Assembly (NCBI GenBank): GCA_963822175.1
Contig: CAWGGJ010000007.1
Location: forward strand, 62,001-126,000
DNA length: 64,000 nt
DNA from: FEB-25 sp963822175
GTDB lineage: Bacteria > Chloroflexota > Anaerolineae > Anaerolineales > UBA4823
Direction: 5' to 3'
A program made the translations under genes and the position numbers. The notes beneath the pieces were generated by a model. It was given only the letters and a program-made list of their open reading frames with translations, did not search any database and was not told where the DNA came from. Below, in pieces: positions 1 through 8,388 of the stretch. Position 1 is the stretch's first letter, and each line of letters opens with the position of its first letter.

Positions 1-2552
1 GATTGGGTTGTGATCCACGCAGAAACCGAATCAGCCAACTGGATGGAAAGGTTACCTGCGCCGAGCCAGGCAGCTAGCCTGTAGCCGAGCAGCGCTGCAC
101 TAAGAGCGCCAACCCCAGCCCAGATGCGCGCCCAACCGAGTTGGGCACCGGCCTGCCATAATTTGCAGCCAGCCTTGCGCCCCAGCCAGGCTCCCAGTAG
201 CAGGCCCAGGAAGACCGGAAAGACTGCCCACCAGCCCAGCGCTAGGCCAATAAATCCACCTAACGCCGCCCCAGCCAACACTCCAATCGCTGGCCAGACA
301 CGCTGCCAGCCGACCACCTGGTCGACCCGCAAGCCCATACGATAGCTAGGCTGCCAGCCGCGCAGTAGACCGGCTGAAGCGCCCCCAAGAGCCCAGAGCA
401 AGACCCAGGAAGCCATACTTCCCGTGCTCAAGCCAGCCAAGCCCACCAGTGCGCCCGGTAGCGCGCCTGCTAGAGCACCCAGCCCCCCGCCGATTGCCAG
501 GCTCTTATACAACCGCGGCCCAGCCCAGTTCAAAAGGCTGTTTGTGGGCTGTGCCGAAGCGGTCCCAGGTCGCGAGTAAGTTGCTCTGCCAGTATGGGGG
601 CTTGCATATGGTGGAGCAGGCCTGCGCGGTTGGGAGTGCGCAGGGGCGGCCTGTCTGGCTCTAGTTGCTGGTGGTACAGACTGTGCAGGCGGGACCGCAG
701 GTCGTGATGGAGCGGGTTGATTCTGCTGGCCATGACCCGATTGGGTTTGTGGATTTTGAGCTGGCGTGGACTGCGCAAAGGTTTGTGACGGTTGGGTGTG
801 CCCGGAAGAGGTTGATTCTGGCGGACGCTGCGCTGCCGCTGGGTTCTGCACTGTCGTTGGCGCTGCTTTTCCCGCTCCAGACGTTTTTTGATGGGTATGT
901 GCAGCGTGAGCGCCGGATTGCTGGGTCTGCTGTGGGCTGCCTGTTCCAGTCGGCGGCGTTGCAGAATTTGTACTTTGGACCGCTCCAGGACCGCCTGGTA
1001 CCGGTTGGGTTTGTACTGACGGGCGAGCGGGGGGAGGTTGAGCAGGTTGAACTGTCTGTGGTGGCGCCTGCGATGGATGCTTTACCTGCACCTGCTGTGC
1101 CTGCCAGAATTTCCAGGTTTTCCAGGCTGCTTTTGCCTGCTGTGCCTTACGGGATCCCCACAGCCCGGATCCGGGGGCGGTCTGTTGCGCCAGGGCTTGT
1201 TGAGCCTGCCAGAATTTAAACGTTTTCAACACTGGTTGCACCTGCTTGAATGCACTGGTTATTCCACCAGGCGGGAAGGAGCCGGAGGTCGATCCAGCCG
1301 GACTGGCCGATGGTTTACCGGGGGCGGGTTGCCCAGCATGGCGTCCTGAAGAGGTTGGGCCACCCGGTTTGGGTTTTGTACCGGGTCCGGGAGTAGCGCC
1401 GGTGTGCTGTGAAGCGGCAGAGGCAGGGCCTTTGGTTGATGCCGCCGGCTTATTAGCAGCCTTCGCCGGCCTTGTCCTTGGCTGCGCGTAGTTGTTTGTG
1501 CCGGTGAAAACCGTGTTGGAAGCTGGCGCGGCTCGCGGTTTGGATGCAGCCGGATCACCCGGTGGATGGCATACAGGGCAGGCCTGTAGGTGCTCTGAGT
1601 AAAAGTGCCGGTTGGGGCACTGCAACAGGTTCTTTTCGGCTTCGGCAATTACCCTTTCCCAGGTGGAAGAATCAGGGCGCAGGCGCGGGTCACGGTGTCC
1701 ATCGATAAAGCAGCGCCGTACCAGCTCGGAAATCCCGGGATCGAGCAGGTTGAGGTCCGGGGCATATTTGGGTGGTCGCACGGGCACATCTGGTGTTGAA
1801 GTATAAGGGAAGCCGCCCAACGCTATGCGTTCTTCAATTGGCGGTGGATCGCCCTTTCCCAGCCACTGTGCACGGAAGGGGTGATTGCCCTCCATCAGCA
1901 GCTGGAAGATCAGGACCCCTAGGCCAAAGGCATCTTGCTCAGGCGAACGAACTGTACTGGAAAGCGACTTACCCTGCAGTTCTGGCGGGGTGTATTCTGG
2001 TTTGGCCACCGGACAGGCATAGGTAACTATCTGACTGCCGTGCGTTTCTTGCACCTGAAAAGAGTCCGTGTCAATCAGGGTGACCAACGCTGAGGGGGTG
2101 ACCAGGACATTGCTTTCATTCAAATCGCCAACCACATAGCCGCTTGTGTGCAGCGCACCAGCGGCTGTTGCCAGGTTTCGGGCAGCGCGGTGCAAGTAAC
2201 GGCGGTTGAATTGTGCCAAGGTCTCAACCCGCCGGCGGGGGTTGAAAACAACCAGGACGGGGACTGCCTGCTGGATATAAGGCATAAGGTAGCCCGCCAA
2301 ATTATTTCCCTGCCCGTACAATAACCCCTCGGGCCAGGCCAGCGAAGCATGGTTCAGGGCATAAGTGGGATTGGCTGGAGGGTGATCCAACATCCAGGTC
2401 AACTTGGCCATGTAGTTCGGGCGCGGGGCAGGCTCGTAGATCTTAGCCAGCCAGCCTGGGCGGCCAATTACCCGGTACACGACAGCCTCGCCCCCTCGAC
2501 CGACGATAGTACCGATGGATATTGAGTTACCTTCCCGGTCGTAAATCTTCAT
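1..2552 (-). CDS. Ser/Thr protein kinase-like protein with zinc finger and long Pro/Gln-rich tail (C-terminus cut by window edge)
   Basis: The reading frame is open from the ATG at 2552 to the window start (at least 850 residues). The N-terminus is a eukaryotic-type protein kinase fold: glycine loop GRGGEAVV at 18-25, lysine K37, catalytic loop GDLNESN with D143 and N148, and DTDSF at 161-165 where DFG normally sits. A Cys/His cluster (C312, H316, C325, C328) looks like a zinc finger. Residues about 330-660 are low-complexity Pro/Gln/Ser/Thr and contain two copies of a KFWQAQQ motif near 442 and 478. After about 665 come Gly/Ala-rich hydrophobic stretches, possibly membrane-inserted or glycine-zipper segments. 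It is the last gene after a PP2C phosphatase and a vWA protein on the same strand, so it most likely phosphorylates a partner that the phosphatase resets. The substrate is unknown. The kinase assignment is firm; the role of the tail is not. Confidence 0.88.
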   Translation of the reverse strand, partial: MKIYDREGNSISIGTIVGRGGEAVVYRVIGRPGWLAKIYEPAPRPNYMAKLTWMLDHPPANPTYALNHASLAWPEGLLYGQGNNLAGYLMPYIQQAVPVLVVFNPRRRVETLAQFNRRYLHRAARNLATAAGALHTSGYVVGDLNESNVLVTPSALVTLIDTDSFQVQETHGSQIVTYACPVAKPEYTPPELQGKSLSSTVRSPEQDAFGLGVLIFQLLMEGNHPFRAQWLGKGDPPPIEERIALGGFPYTSTPDVPVRPPKYAPDLNLLDPGISELVRRCFIDGHRDPRLRPDSSTWERVIAEAEKNLLQCPNRHFYSEHLQACPVCHPPGDPAASKPRAAPASNTVFTGTNNYAQPRTRPAKAANKPAASTKGPASAASQHTGATPGPGTKPKPGGPTSSGRHAGQPAPGKPSASPAGSTSGSFPPGGITSAFKQVQPVLKTFKFWQAQQALAQQTAPGSGLWGSRKAQQAKAAWKTWKFWQAQQVQVKHPSQAPPQTVQPAQPPPARPSVQTQPVPGGPGAVQSTNSATPPTGTGSPQQTQQSGAHAAHTHQKTSGAGKAAPTTVQNPAAAQRPPESTSSGHTQPSQTFAQSTPAQNPQTQSGHGQQNQPAPSRPAVPPAQSVPPATRARQAAPAHSQPRRPAPPYASPHTGRATYSRPGTASAQPTNSLLNWAGPRLYKSLAIGGGLGALAGALPGALVGLAGLSTGSMASWVLLWALGGASAGLLRGWQPSYRMGLRVDQVVGWQRVWPAIGVLAGAALGGFIGLALGWWAVFPVFLGLLLGAWLGRKAGCKLWQAGAQLGWARIWAGVGALSAALLGYRLAAWLGAGNLSIQLADSVSAWITTQ

Positions 2553-2574
2553 CTTACTAAATATCTAACTAATC

Positions 2575-3363
2575 CTATTCCGCTGCCCATGTATTTGTAG
2601 GCCGCAGCGCCAGCACCAGGGCTTTATCATCATCGGTGCGTTCGCACACGCGCGGTGAAGCCAAAAAGGCTGTCAGCGCTTCGTTGGCCTGTGCGCCATC
2701 ATTGGATGGTGTCGACGCTTCGACAAAGGCAAACAGCGGTTCGAAAAACGGTAGGTGGGGTTCGTTGGTAGGTCGTTTCAAAGCCAGGCGGGTCAAGCCG
2801 TCGCTCATCACTGCCAAGGCTTGCATCGGCAGGTTGATCACCTGGATGGCGACCTGCTCCAGAGCCTGCTCCTGGGTCAGGAAGTAAGTTTCGTTGGCAT
2901 ATTCGCCACGCTGTAAGGTGGTCACCGTGTCTAAAATTCCATCTGCGCCGCGCGCAACCACGGCACCATCGCCCAACTGCCCAACGATCAGTTGTTCAGA
3001 CGTGGCAGCCAGACAGGTCAGCGTTGTGGCAAAGTCGCGCAATGGTTCATCACGTTCTTCTGACAGTTGTATCAAGGCCGCACGGGCTCTTTCGAAGGTA
3101 TCACAAAACACTTCCACCCAGTCACAGCAGTTGGCAGGTTGGCAACTCTCCAGGCTGGAGGCGAGCGAATCCAAAGCCGCCTGAACGGCAGCGCGTGCTC
3201 CTACCTCGGAGCGTGTGGCTGACCCAGCGCCATCTGCCAGCGCTACCAATAGCACGCCGTCCGGCAGGCAGCGGAATTCCAGTGCATCCTGACAGGGCAG
3301 GCCCTGCTTCTGGTGGGATAGACCCTGGACGGCTGCGCCGATAACCTGCCAATCAGCTTTCAT
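2575..3363 (-). CDS. PP2C-family protein phosphatase
   Basis: A 262-residue protein from the ATG at 3363. An upstream in-frame extension would run back into the vWA gene and is not used. Metal-binding motifs of the PP2C family are present in order: ADGAGS with D44, GDG at 131-133, SDG at 187-189, and a late TDDD acidic motif near the C-terminus. It should dephosphorylate Ser/Thr residues in a Mn/Mg-dependent manner in the cytoplasm. It sits between the vWA gene (10 nt away) and the kinase gene (22 nt away), all on the minus strand, so a single transcript and a shared pathway are likely. The arrangement resembles E. coli yegK within yegI-yegK-yegL. All catalytic motifs appear intact. Confidence 0.9.
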   Translation of the reverse strand: MKADWQVIGAAVQGLSHQKQGLPCQDALEFRCLPDGVLLVALADGAGSATRSEVGARAAVQAALDSLASSLESCQPANCCDWVEVFCDTFERARAALIQLSEERDEPLRDFATTLTCLAATSEQLIVGQLGDGAVVARGADGILDTVTTLQRGEYANETYFLTQEQALEQVAIQVINLPMQALAVMSDGLTRLALKRPTNEPHLPFFEPLFAFVEASTPSNDGAQANEALTAFLASPRVCERTDDDKALVLALRPTNTWAAE

Positions 3364-3373
3364 GGCGTCTCTG

Positions 3374-4153
3374 CTAGGTGGAAGTATCCACGGAACCCCA
3401 AATAACGGGCGGTAGAGGCGTCTGCTCGCCAGGACGGGAGTGAGCGATAGCCGACAGGCTCTTGGAGAGCCACATAAACAGGTCACCAAATGCCAGACCC
3501 TTCAGCTTGAGCGGTGGGCGTTCATCCGAAAAGCGGCTTAATACGCGCATATCCGCTTTTTCGACACCGACTCCATAAAAGATCACGCCTTTGCGCATCT
3601 CATCTTGCTTGACCTGTTCAGCTGCCGCCTCCCAGCCTTTATCGGTGGGTTTGCCGTCCGTAATTACAAACATCCACGGGCGGAAATAATCCAGCCCATT
3701 CTGTTTGTAAATCTCTTTACGCTCACGTAGCAGGGCCAGTGAGCGTTGCACCGCTTCGCCCATCGGTGTACCACCGCTTGCTTCCAGCACCGGCGGCTCG
3801 AACTGGTCCACCGTAACGAATGCCTGGCGGGCATCAAAGGGCACTTCACGGGTCGGTTTGCGCACAGCCAGCCCCAACGGGTTGAAGACGACCACCTCTT
3901 TGGCCTGGCTCGGGGTACTTCCACGCACATCCAGCGTACGCACCTTGCCACCAAAGACAACCACTGCCACTTCCACGCGCAGCGAAGCCAGTCGGTCAGC
4001 TGCAAGCGCGGTACCGAAGGCACGCAGACCTTCGTTCAACTCCTGGATTGGCTCCCCGCTCATCGAGCCCGAAGTATCCATAACCAGCACTACCGGGCAG
4101 CGTGGTTCAGGATTATCCGCGAATTCAGCCATTTCAAGAAAATTAGGTTCCAT
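3374..4153 (-). CDS. von Willebrand factor type A (TerY/YegL-like) protein
   Basis: A 259-residue vWA-domain protein filling almost the whole chain. The MIDAS metal site is visible: DTSGS at 26-30, a GGTPMG threonine loop mid-protein, and ITDGKPTD later. The start at 4153 is chosen because AGGAG lies 7 nt upstream; a longer frame reaching 4213 lacks a better site. There is no signal peptide or membrane segment, so it is probably cytosolic. vWA proteins of this type scaffold or recruit partners through a divalent metal. With the adjacent PP2C and kinase it forms a triad like YegL/YegK/YegI or the TerY-P triad described for tellurite-resistance-associated stress systems. No TerD, TerC or other ter genes are visible nearby. 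Confidence 0.9.
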   Translation of the reverse strand: MEPNFLEMAEFADNPEPRCPVVLVMDTSGSMSGEPIQELNEGLRAFGTALAADRLASLRVEVAVVVFGGKVRTLDVRGSTPSQAKEVVVFNPLGLAVRKPTREVPFDARQAFVTVDQFEPPVLEASGGTPMGEAVQRSLALLRERKEIYKQNGLDYFRPWMFVITDGKPTDKGWEAAAEQVKQDEMRKGVIFYGVGVEKADMRVLSRFSDERPPLKLKGLAFGDLFMWLSKSLSAIAHSRPGEQTPLPPVIWGSVDTST

Positions 4154-4253
4154 GGTTGCTCCTAAGCGTGTAGATTCAGAAACTATAATACCACCTGCGA
4201 TGAACGGGGGCAAGGGGCGAGGGTTAGGGTGTTATTATGCAAGGAAATAGACA

Positions 4254-4271
4254 CCCTGAAACAGTTCAGGG
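4254..4271. other. short inverted repeat in divergent intergenic region
   Basis: A perfect 7-bp stem (CCCTGAA / TTCAGGG) with a 4-nt loop lies in the 251-nt space between the vWA gene (minus) and the lipid-kinase gene (plus). There is no T-run, so it is not a clear terminator; it could be an operator or 5'-leader hairpin. Confidence 0.35.
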
Positions 4272-4313
4272 AAATTGTTGCCCTATGAACAATACCAATC
4301 ACCGAGGCATTGG

Positions 4314-4342
4314 TTGACAACAATTTCGATCGGGCTTACACT
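4314..4342 (+). promoter_or_regulatory. sigma70-like promoter for the lipid kinase gene
   Basis: A perfect TTGACA at 4314-4319 is separated by 17 nt from TACACT at 4337-4342. Transcription would start near 4349, which suits the start codon at 4405 with its AGAGGAAA site better than the in-frame ATG at 4354. Confidence 0.6.
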
Positions 4343-4404
4343 CCAATCGAGAAATGGAAGAACCACTTCAAGAGATATTCTCCGCCAACAAGAGGAAATC
4401 GCCT

Positions 4405-5322
4405 ATGGATAAGTCTGGGCAAAAAGTCTTTGTTGTTTTCAATCCAAAGGCCGGGAAAGAAGACGAGGCCATTGAGCTTCGCTCAGCACTGGCGCGTCAT
4501 TTCACGTCGCCCCGGTGGACGGTAGAAATCTATGAGACAACGGGCAAAGAAGATATCACTGCGACCTGCCGGGCAGCTTGTGAAAAGGGTATATCAATCG
4601 TGATTTCTGCTGGTGGCGATGGTACGCTGGTGGGTGTGGCGAATGCTTTAGTGCACCGACAAATTCCATTAGGTATTTTACCGCTGGGCACAGGTAATCG
4701 CTTAGCAAGAGTTTTAAGTATTCCATTAAAACTGGATGATGCGGTCCAGCTGCTAGCCGGGGAGCACACAACCATAGAGATTGATGCGCTCAAGGTGGGT
4801 GAGCGCTATTTCTTTTCAAATGTCAGCGTAGGAATGAGTCCGGGGATAATGAATGATACCAAGTCGGCACAGAAAAAACGTTTTGGTCGTTTAGCTTACT
4901 TCATGACGATTGTGAAACGGTCGAGCCTGTTTCATCGACGCCATTATACGTTAACGATCGATGGTCAACCACAGCGGATTCGCGCCTCTGAGATTTTGAT
5001 TTCTAGCACTACTTTGTTAGAGAAGGCGTCCTTTCTCTATGGTCCGCCTGAAACCCTCAATGATGGTCAACTTGAGGTGTACCTCGCCACGGCGCACACC
5101 TTGGGTGATTACCTGCGGCTGGTGTGGGACTTGTTCCGAGTTCCGGGGCAACCAGGGGCAAAGTTATATCACTGGGAGAGCCAGCATAGCATTCGTATTG
5201 ATGCTGATCGGACTCCCCAGTTAGTTCAAGCGGATGGTGAAGTGATTGGTCACACTCCAGTAGAGATTCAGCTGGTACCCAAGGCAATTCATGTGATCAT
5301 GCCCAAACCAGCCGAAGTGTGA
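4405..5322 (+). CDS. Diacylglycerol/lipid kinase family protein (YegS/BmrU-like)
   Basis: A 305-residue protein with the DAGK catalytic domain: FNPKAG at 12-17, the nucleotide-binding SAGGDGT at 68-74 and LPLGTGNRLAR at 92-102. These match the family that phosphorylates diacylglycerol, sphingoid bases or related lipids, or acts as an NAD-kinase-like fold protein. The C-terminal half is the beta-sandwich part of the family. The start is placed at 4405 because AGAGGAAA lies just upstream and a strong promoter is centred near 4330. It is divergent from the vWA/PP2C/kinase operon and monocistronic. The true substrate cannot be read from the sequence. Confidence 0.85.
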   Translation: MDKSGQKVFVVFNPKAGKEDEAIELRSALARHFTSPRWTVEIYETTGKEDITATCRAACEKGISIVISAGGDGTLVGVANALVHRQIPLGILPLGTGNRLARVLSIPLKLDDAVQLLAGEHTTIEIDALKVGERYFFSNVSVGMSPGIMNDTKSAQKKRFGRLAYFMTIVKRSSLFHRRHYTLTIDGQPQRIRASEILISSTTLLEKASFLYGPPETLNDGQLEVYLATAHTLGDYLRLVWDLFRVPGQPGAKLYHWESQHSIRIDADRTPQLVQADGEVIGHTPVEIQLVPKAIHVIMPKPAEV

Positions 5323-5882
5323 GCCATGATTAGAGTAGACTCTCCATAAAGTTCAAGTAAAGCCCAAACAACTACCCTCCTTGTTCAATAATATAGGCTT
5401 AGAAAAATCCGACATTGTAATTATTAATGTCTCCGTACGCCCCCGTGCTGGCTAGAATATCCGCTTAAAGGATATATAGGCTATCACACGCTCCTGTCGA
5501 ACCCTCCAAGAAATCGCAATTGACCGGTTAACCCGTCTTGGCAGCTTAAAAGAATGCCATAGAGATCGAGCACAATTTACTCCAGGCGACAAGGATAGCC
5601 ACCAGCATGGGCTACTTCATGCCCACGAGTGAGCCACCAAAGAGAAACATCAAGATCAGATAGGCATGATGATACGGGAAGTGGGTGTCGAAGTTTGTAA
5701 CAAGCACGCTGATTTATGAAGAAGCATTTCGAGCATAGCTTGAGCTGAGAAACAGGGTAGCTCCATAGTAAACCGTGGTCACAAGCATCCCCTGACGATC
5801 AACGCCTTTTCAGCTGTCTCCTGTAGTAGAATTAATTTCCTTATAATTGAAACCTTATCGGAAAGCAAAGGGATATTATCTT
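5323..5882. other. intergenic region with gene decay
   Basis: No intact reading frame is seen in 560 nt. The right part, on the minus strand, contains frames that read like pieces of a polytopic membrane protein (see the separate entry). The left part, 5323-5520, shows nothing recognisable. Confidence 0.5.
5521..5780 (-). pseudogene. possible decayed membrane-protein gene fragment
   Basis: Reading the minus strand gives two hydrophobic stretches in different frames and interrupted by stops: a TTVYYGATLFLSSS-like segment from about 5779, and a segment running through HHAYLILMFLFGGSLVGMK, a TAG, then PMLVAILVAW. Both look like transmembrane helices with short loops. No start codon, no RBS and no intact frame remain. 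The parental family was not recognised. This is an inference from composition only. Confidence 0.3.
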
Positions 5883-6452
5883 ATGCAACAGAGCCCACAA
5901 AATCAGAAAGAAAAAGAAGACCACGGAAAAGACGATCCGGCGCTGAGTAAGGTGATCGAGCGAAACATTCGCACGATCATCCATCTCCGCACAAAAGCCG
6001 ATCATGAACGTAGCCTGCAAGATCGCATCGCCGATGCCATTACCTCCTTTTCGGGCCGGATGATTTTCGTTTATATCCATATCGTATGGTTTGGGCTATG
6101 GATCCTGCTTAACACAGGAAGATTCGGTGTACCTGTGTTTGATCCATTCCCATATGGACTACTAACCATGATTGTTTCCCTCGAAGCAATTTTTCTTTCA
6201 ACATTTGTTCTCATCAGCCAAAACCGCATGGGCAAAGAGACAGAACGTCGCGCTGATCTGGATTTACATATTGGGTTGCTAACCGAACATGAATTGACAC
6301 GCGTGTTACAGATGCTGGATGCCATACAAGGTAAGATGGGTATTACAGATCATGAAAGCAGTGAACTGGCAGACCTTGAAATGGAAACTAAACCGGAAGA
6401 TGTATTGGCTGAAATCCACCGTCTTCAAAAAATAGAACTCGACAAAAAGTAA
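5883..6452 (+). CDS. DUF1003 family membrane protein
   Basis: A 189-residue protein. The charged N-terminus (about 60 residues, including RTKADHERSLQDRIADAIT) is followed by two transmembrane helices (about 67-85 and 100-120) with the family-typical FIYIHIVWFGLWILLN-like and LSTFVLISQNR segments, then a soluble coiled-coil-like tail beginning RADLDLHIGLLTEHE. This is the DUF1003 signature; the function is unknown, though the family is a common accessory membrane protein. The ATG at 5883 is preferred over a TTG 36 nt upstream because of the AAAGGGA purine stretch before it. Confidence 0.85.
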   Translation: MQQSPQNQKEKEDHGKDDPALSKVIERNIRTIIHLRTKADHERSLQDRIADAITSFSGRMIFVYIHIVWFGLWILLNTGRFGVPVFDPFPYGLLTMIVSLEAIFLSTFVLISQNRMGKETERRADLDLHIGLLTEHELTRVLQMLDAIQGKMGITDHESSELADLEMETKPEDVLAEIHRLQKIELDKK

Positions 6453-7041
6453 CCATCATGAACAATAGCTCGAACCGACTAACGTCTGTAGAAATAGAAT
6501 AGTAATATCGAAGCACTTTTGATTCCGCGACCGACAGGTGATCCACTTGCAGACACATAAACACGTACTCGTTGGACACACCTTGCGCCAGTGCTGATAC
6601 TGTCTCGTTGGCGTTAACCCTTTTGGTGAGCAGTTCACTTAAGCCACGCGCTACATGTCTCCTCGCATGCAGCTTTTTCTTATGATAGCTAATATAATAT
6701 CCTATTGTACCTAAATCCACCGGTTCTCTTGCATTTTGACAATTATGAGTTGTACTTGTCTCGCTCTCCCACAATTTGTCCAAAGGTTATATATAGAGTT
6801 AGGGGAATGATAAAAGTGAGCATAGGGGGGTATATCAACAACTTAATAATTTTTCCCTGGTGTCGATGACCCGAGAAGGTATCGCCTGGGTATCAGGGGA
6901 AAGGAGGCATCGGTAAGATGCCCTATGAGGTGAGAGGATATCGAGCAACACATGAGGTGGATGGAGCAGGAGGGATTGGCGAGAAGCACGATCAACGAGG
7001 CGATTGGGATCATCTCCAACCTCTATCAGAGGTTCGAATAA
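6453..7041. other. intergenic region with no intact gene
   Basis: This 589-nt stretch carries no convincing complete gene. An antisense frame across 6388-6783 has unlikely composition and overlaps DUF1003. At the right end is a short integrase-like fragment, listed separately. Confidence 0.5.
6940..7041 (+). pseudogene. possible tyrosine recombinase N-terminal fragment
   Basis: The plus-strand frame ending at the TAA 7039-7041 reads EDIEQHMRWMEQEGLAR, then STINEAIGIISNLYQRFE. This resembles the SAM-like core-binding domain of phage integrases (a linker, then A-STINxxLxxIxxxY-type helices). Only about 35 residues survive; no catalytic domain follows. It lies about 2.4 kb from an intact tRNA-Ser with an excisionase-like gene between, which fits a decayed integrated element. 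Low confidence because the match is short. Confidence 0.3.
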
Positions 7042-7401
7042 CTAAGCGATGCCCAACTTCCTTATCAACTTGATAATCCTGACCGTGCCTTTTCCGCTGA
7101 TGTGATAATCCCGATGGAGAGCATCTTGCGCAATCAAATTCATCCATTCTTTCGAGATTATAATGTTGTACGCTTTCGCCTGCACAATACTATCTTGCTC
7201 ATTAATAGAGAGTTCATATTCAATATCGATGGTAATCGGTTTTTCCTCACCTTTGAGTTCAACGGTGGCGTGAAATTTATGTTGTTGGCTGTCAATAGAC
7301 AATTCGAGGATTCGATTGATATATTTTCGGTAATAGCGTTGAATGGCTATCTTAGCGACTAGATTTTTAGATTCCTTAGCAAGATTGTCTAACCAGTTCA
7401 T
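7042..7401 (-). CDS. conserved hypothetical protein, unrecognised
   Basis: A 119-residue protein with an amphipathic, Lys/Arg-rich N-terminal helix (KNLVAKIAIQRYYRKYINRILEL) followed by an alternating pattern that predicts a beta-rich domain (HKFHATVELKGEEKPITIDIEYEL) and a basic C-terminal helix. No signal peptide, TM segment or known motif was recognised. Composition and codon pattern look genuine. It is followed at once by the integrase-like remnant on the other strand and is near the M48 protease gene, which is on the same strand 137 nt upstream. No ribosome binding site is obvious. Confidence 0.6.
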   Translation of the reverse strand: MNWLDNLAKESKNLVAKIAIQRYYRKYINRILELSIDSQQHKFHATVELKGEEKPITIDIEYELSINEQDSIVQAKAYNIIISKEWMNLIAQDALHRDYHISGKGTVRIIKLIRKLGIA

Positions 7402-7538
7402 GGGGAAACGTCAGTCACAATTTGATGAGAATTTTCCTCAACCTGGCAACGCGCCCAACAGCTTACGTTAGGGCCAGTGGGGCGTGTATTGCAAGTCCAA
7501 CTTCGAGTGAATCGATCATTGCCCAATGCGGGGCATCT

Positions 7539-8357
7539 CTATGGGCACTGATCTATGCTCTGGATATCGTCCTGGATCTGGATGATGCGGTTACCGGGAT
7601 CGGGGTGTGAGCTGAGAAATTCCGGAGGTTGCTGTCCCTGGCTAAGTGATTCAATGATCTGCATAACCTTGACCATGTCCTGTGTATCATAGCCGCTATC
7701 GTTCATGAAGCAGACTCCCAGCCAGTCGGCTTCGGTTTCGTCAGTTCGACTGTATTTCATGTCGATGAGCTGACCGACAACTGCAGCCAGCTCGGAGGCA
7801 GCGATACAGCCGTTGGGGTTATTAGGATCGCAGGCAGCGATAACTGCAGCGCCGGTGATACCCTGGGTGAGCTGGGATTTGGCGATCTGTTCGGCGGAGT
7901 GGCGGGCAACGACATGGCCTGTTTCGTGGCTAAGGATGCCGGCCAGCTCGCCGTCAGTCTGCAGCAGGTCATAGAGACCGCGGGTGATGAAAATCTGCCC
8001 GCCGGGTAGGGCGAAGGCGTTGACGGTCTGCAGGTCGCCAAGCAGATGGTAAGCATACTCGTAGGGGGTGGTACTGGCGGGGGAATCCTGTACAATGCGC
8101 TGCCCGATCTCCTGGACACGTTGCTGGTCAGACTGGTTAGGGTCGAGGCCGCCGAACTCGGCGGAAATTTCGGGAACAGCCTGCAGTCCCATGGCAATCT
8201 CCTGATCTGGGCTCATACTGATGTGCTGGACGTCATTGGTGACAGGATTGGTTGACTGCGAGCTGAAATATGTGACGAGGGAGATGACGACAAGGATGGC
8301 GGCCATCACAAGCCTTACACCCCAACCACCACCAAGTCCACGAGATACCCCTCTCAT
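7539..8357 (-). CDS. M48-family zinc metalloprotease, membrane-anchored
   Basis: A 272-residue protein with one N-terminal transmembrane helix (about 14-31) and an exported or cytosolic peptidase domain. The zinc motif HETGH (144-148) lies in SHETGHVVARH, and the third ligand is in the DETEADWLG segment downstream, as in M48 peptidases such as BepA/YggG and HtpX relatives. It probably degrades misfolded envelope proteins. There are four cysteines, including a CDPNNPNGC pair that could form a disulfide if the domain is outside. The final SSHPDPGNRI matches the family's typical C-terminal motif (SxHPxxxxRI). Confidence 0.9.
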   Translation of the reverse strand: MRGVSRGLGGGWGVRLVMAAILVVISLVTYFSSQSTNPVTNDVQHISMSPDQEIAMGLQAVPEISAEFGGLDPNQSDQQRVQEIGQRIVQDSPASTTPYEYAYHLLGDLQTVNAFALPGGQIFITRGLYDLLQTDGELAGILSHETGHVVARHSAEQIAKSQLTQGITGAAVIAACDPNNPNGCIAASELAAVVGQLIDMKYSRTDETEADWLGVCFMNDSGYDTQDMVKVMQIIESLSQGQQPPEFLSSHPDPGNRIIQIQDDIQSIDQCP

Positions 8358-8388
8358 AATAATAAATCCTTTCTTTAATTACTCAAAA

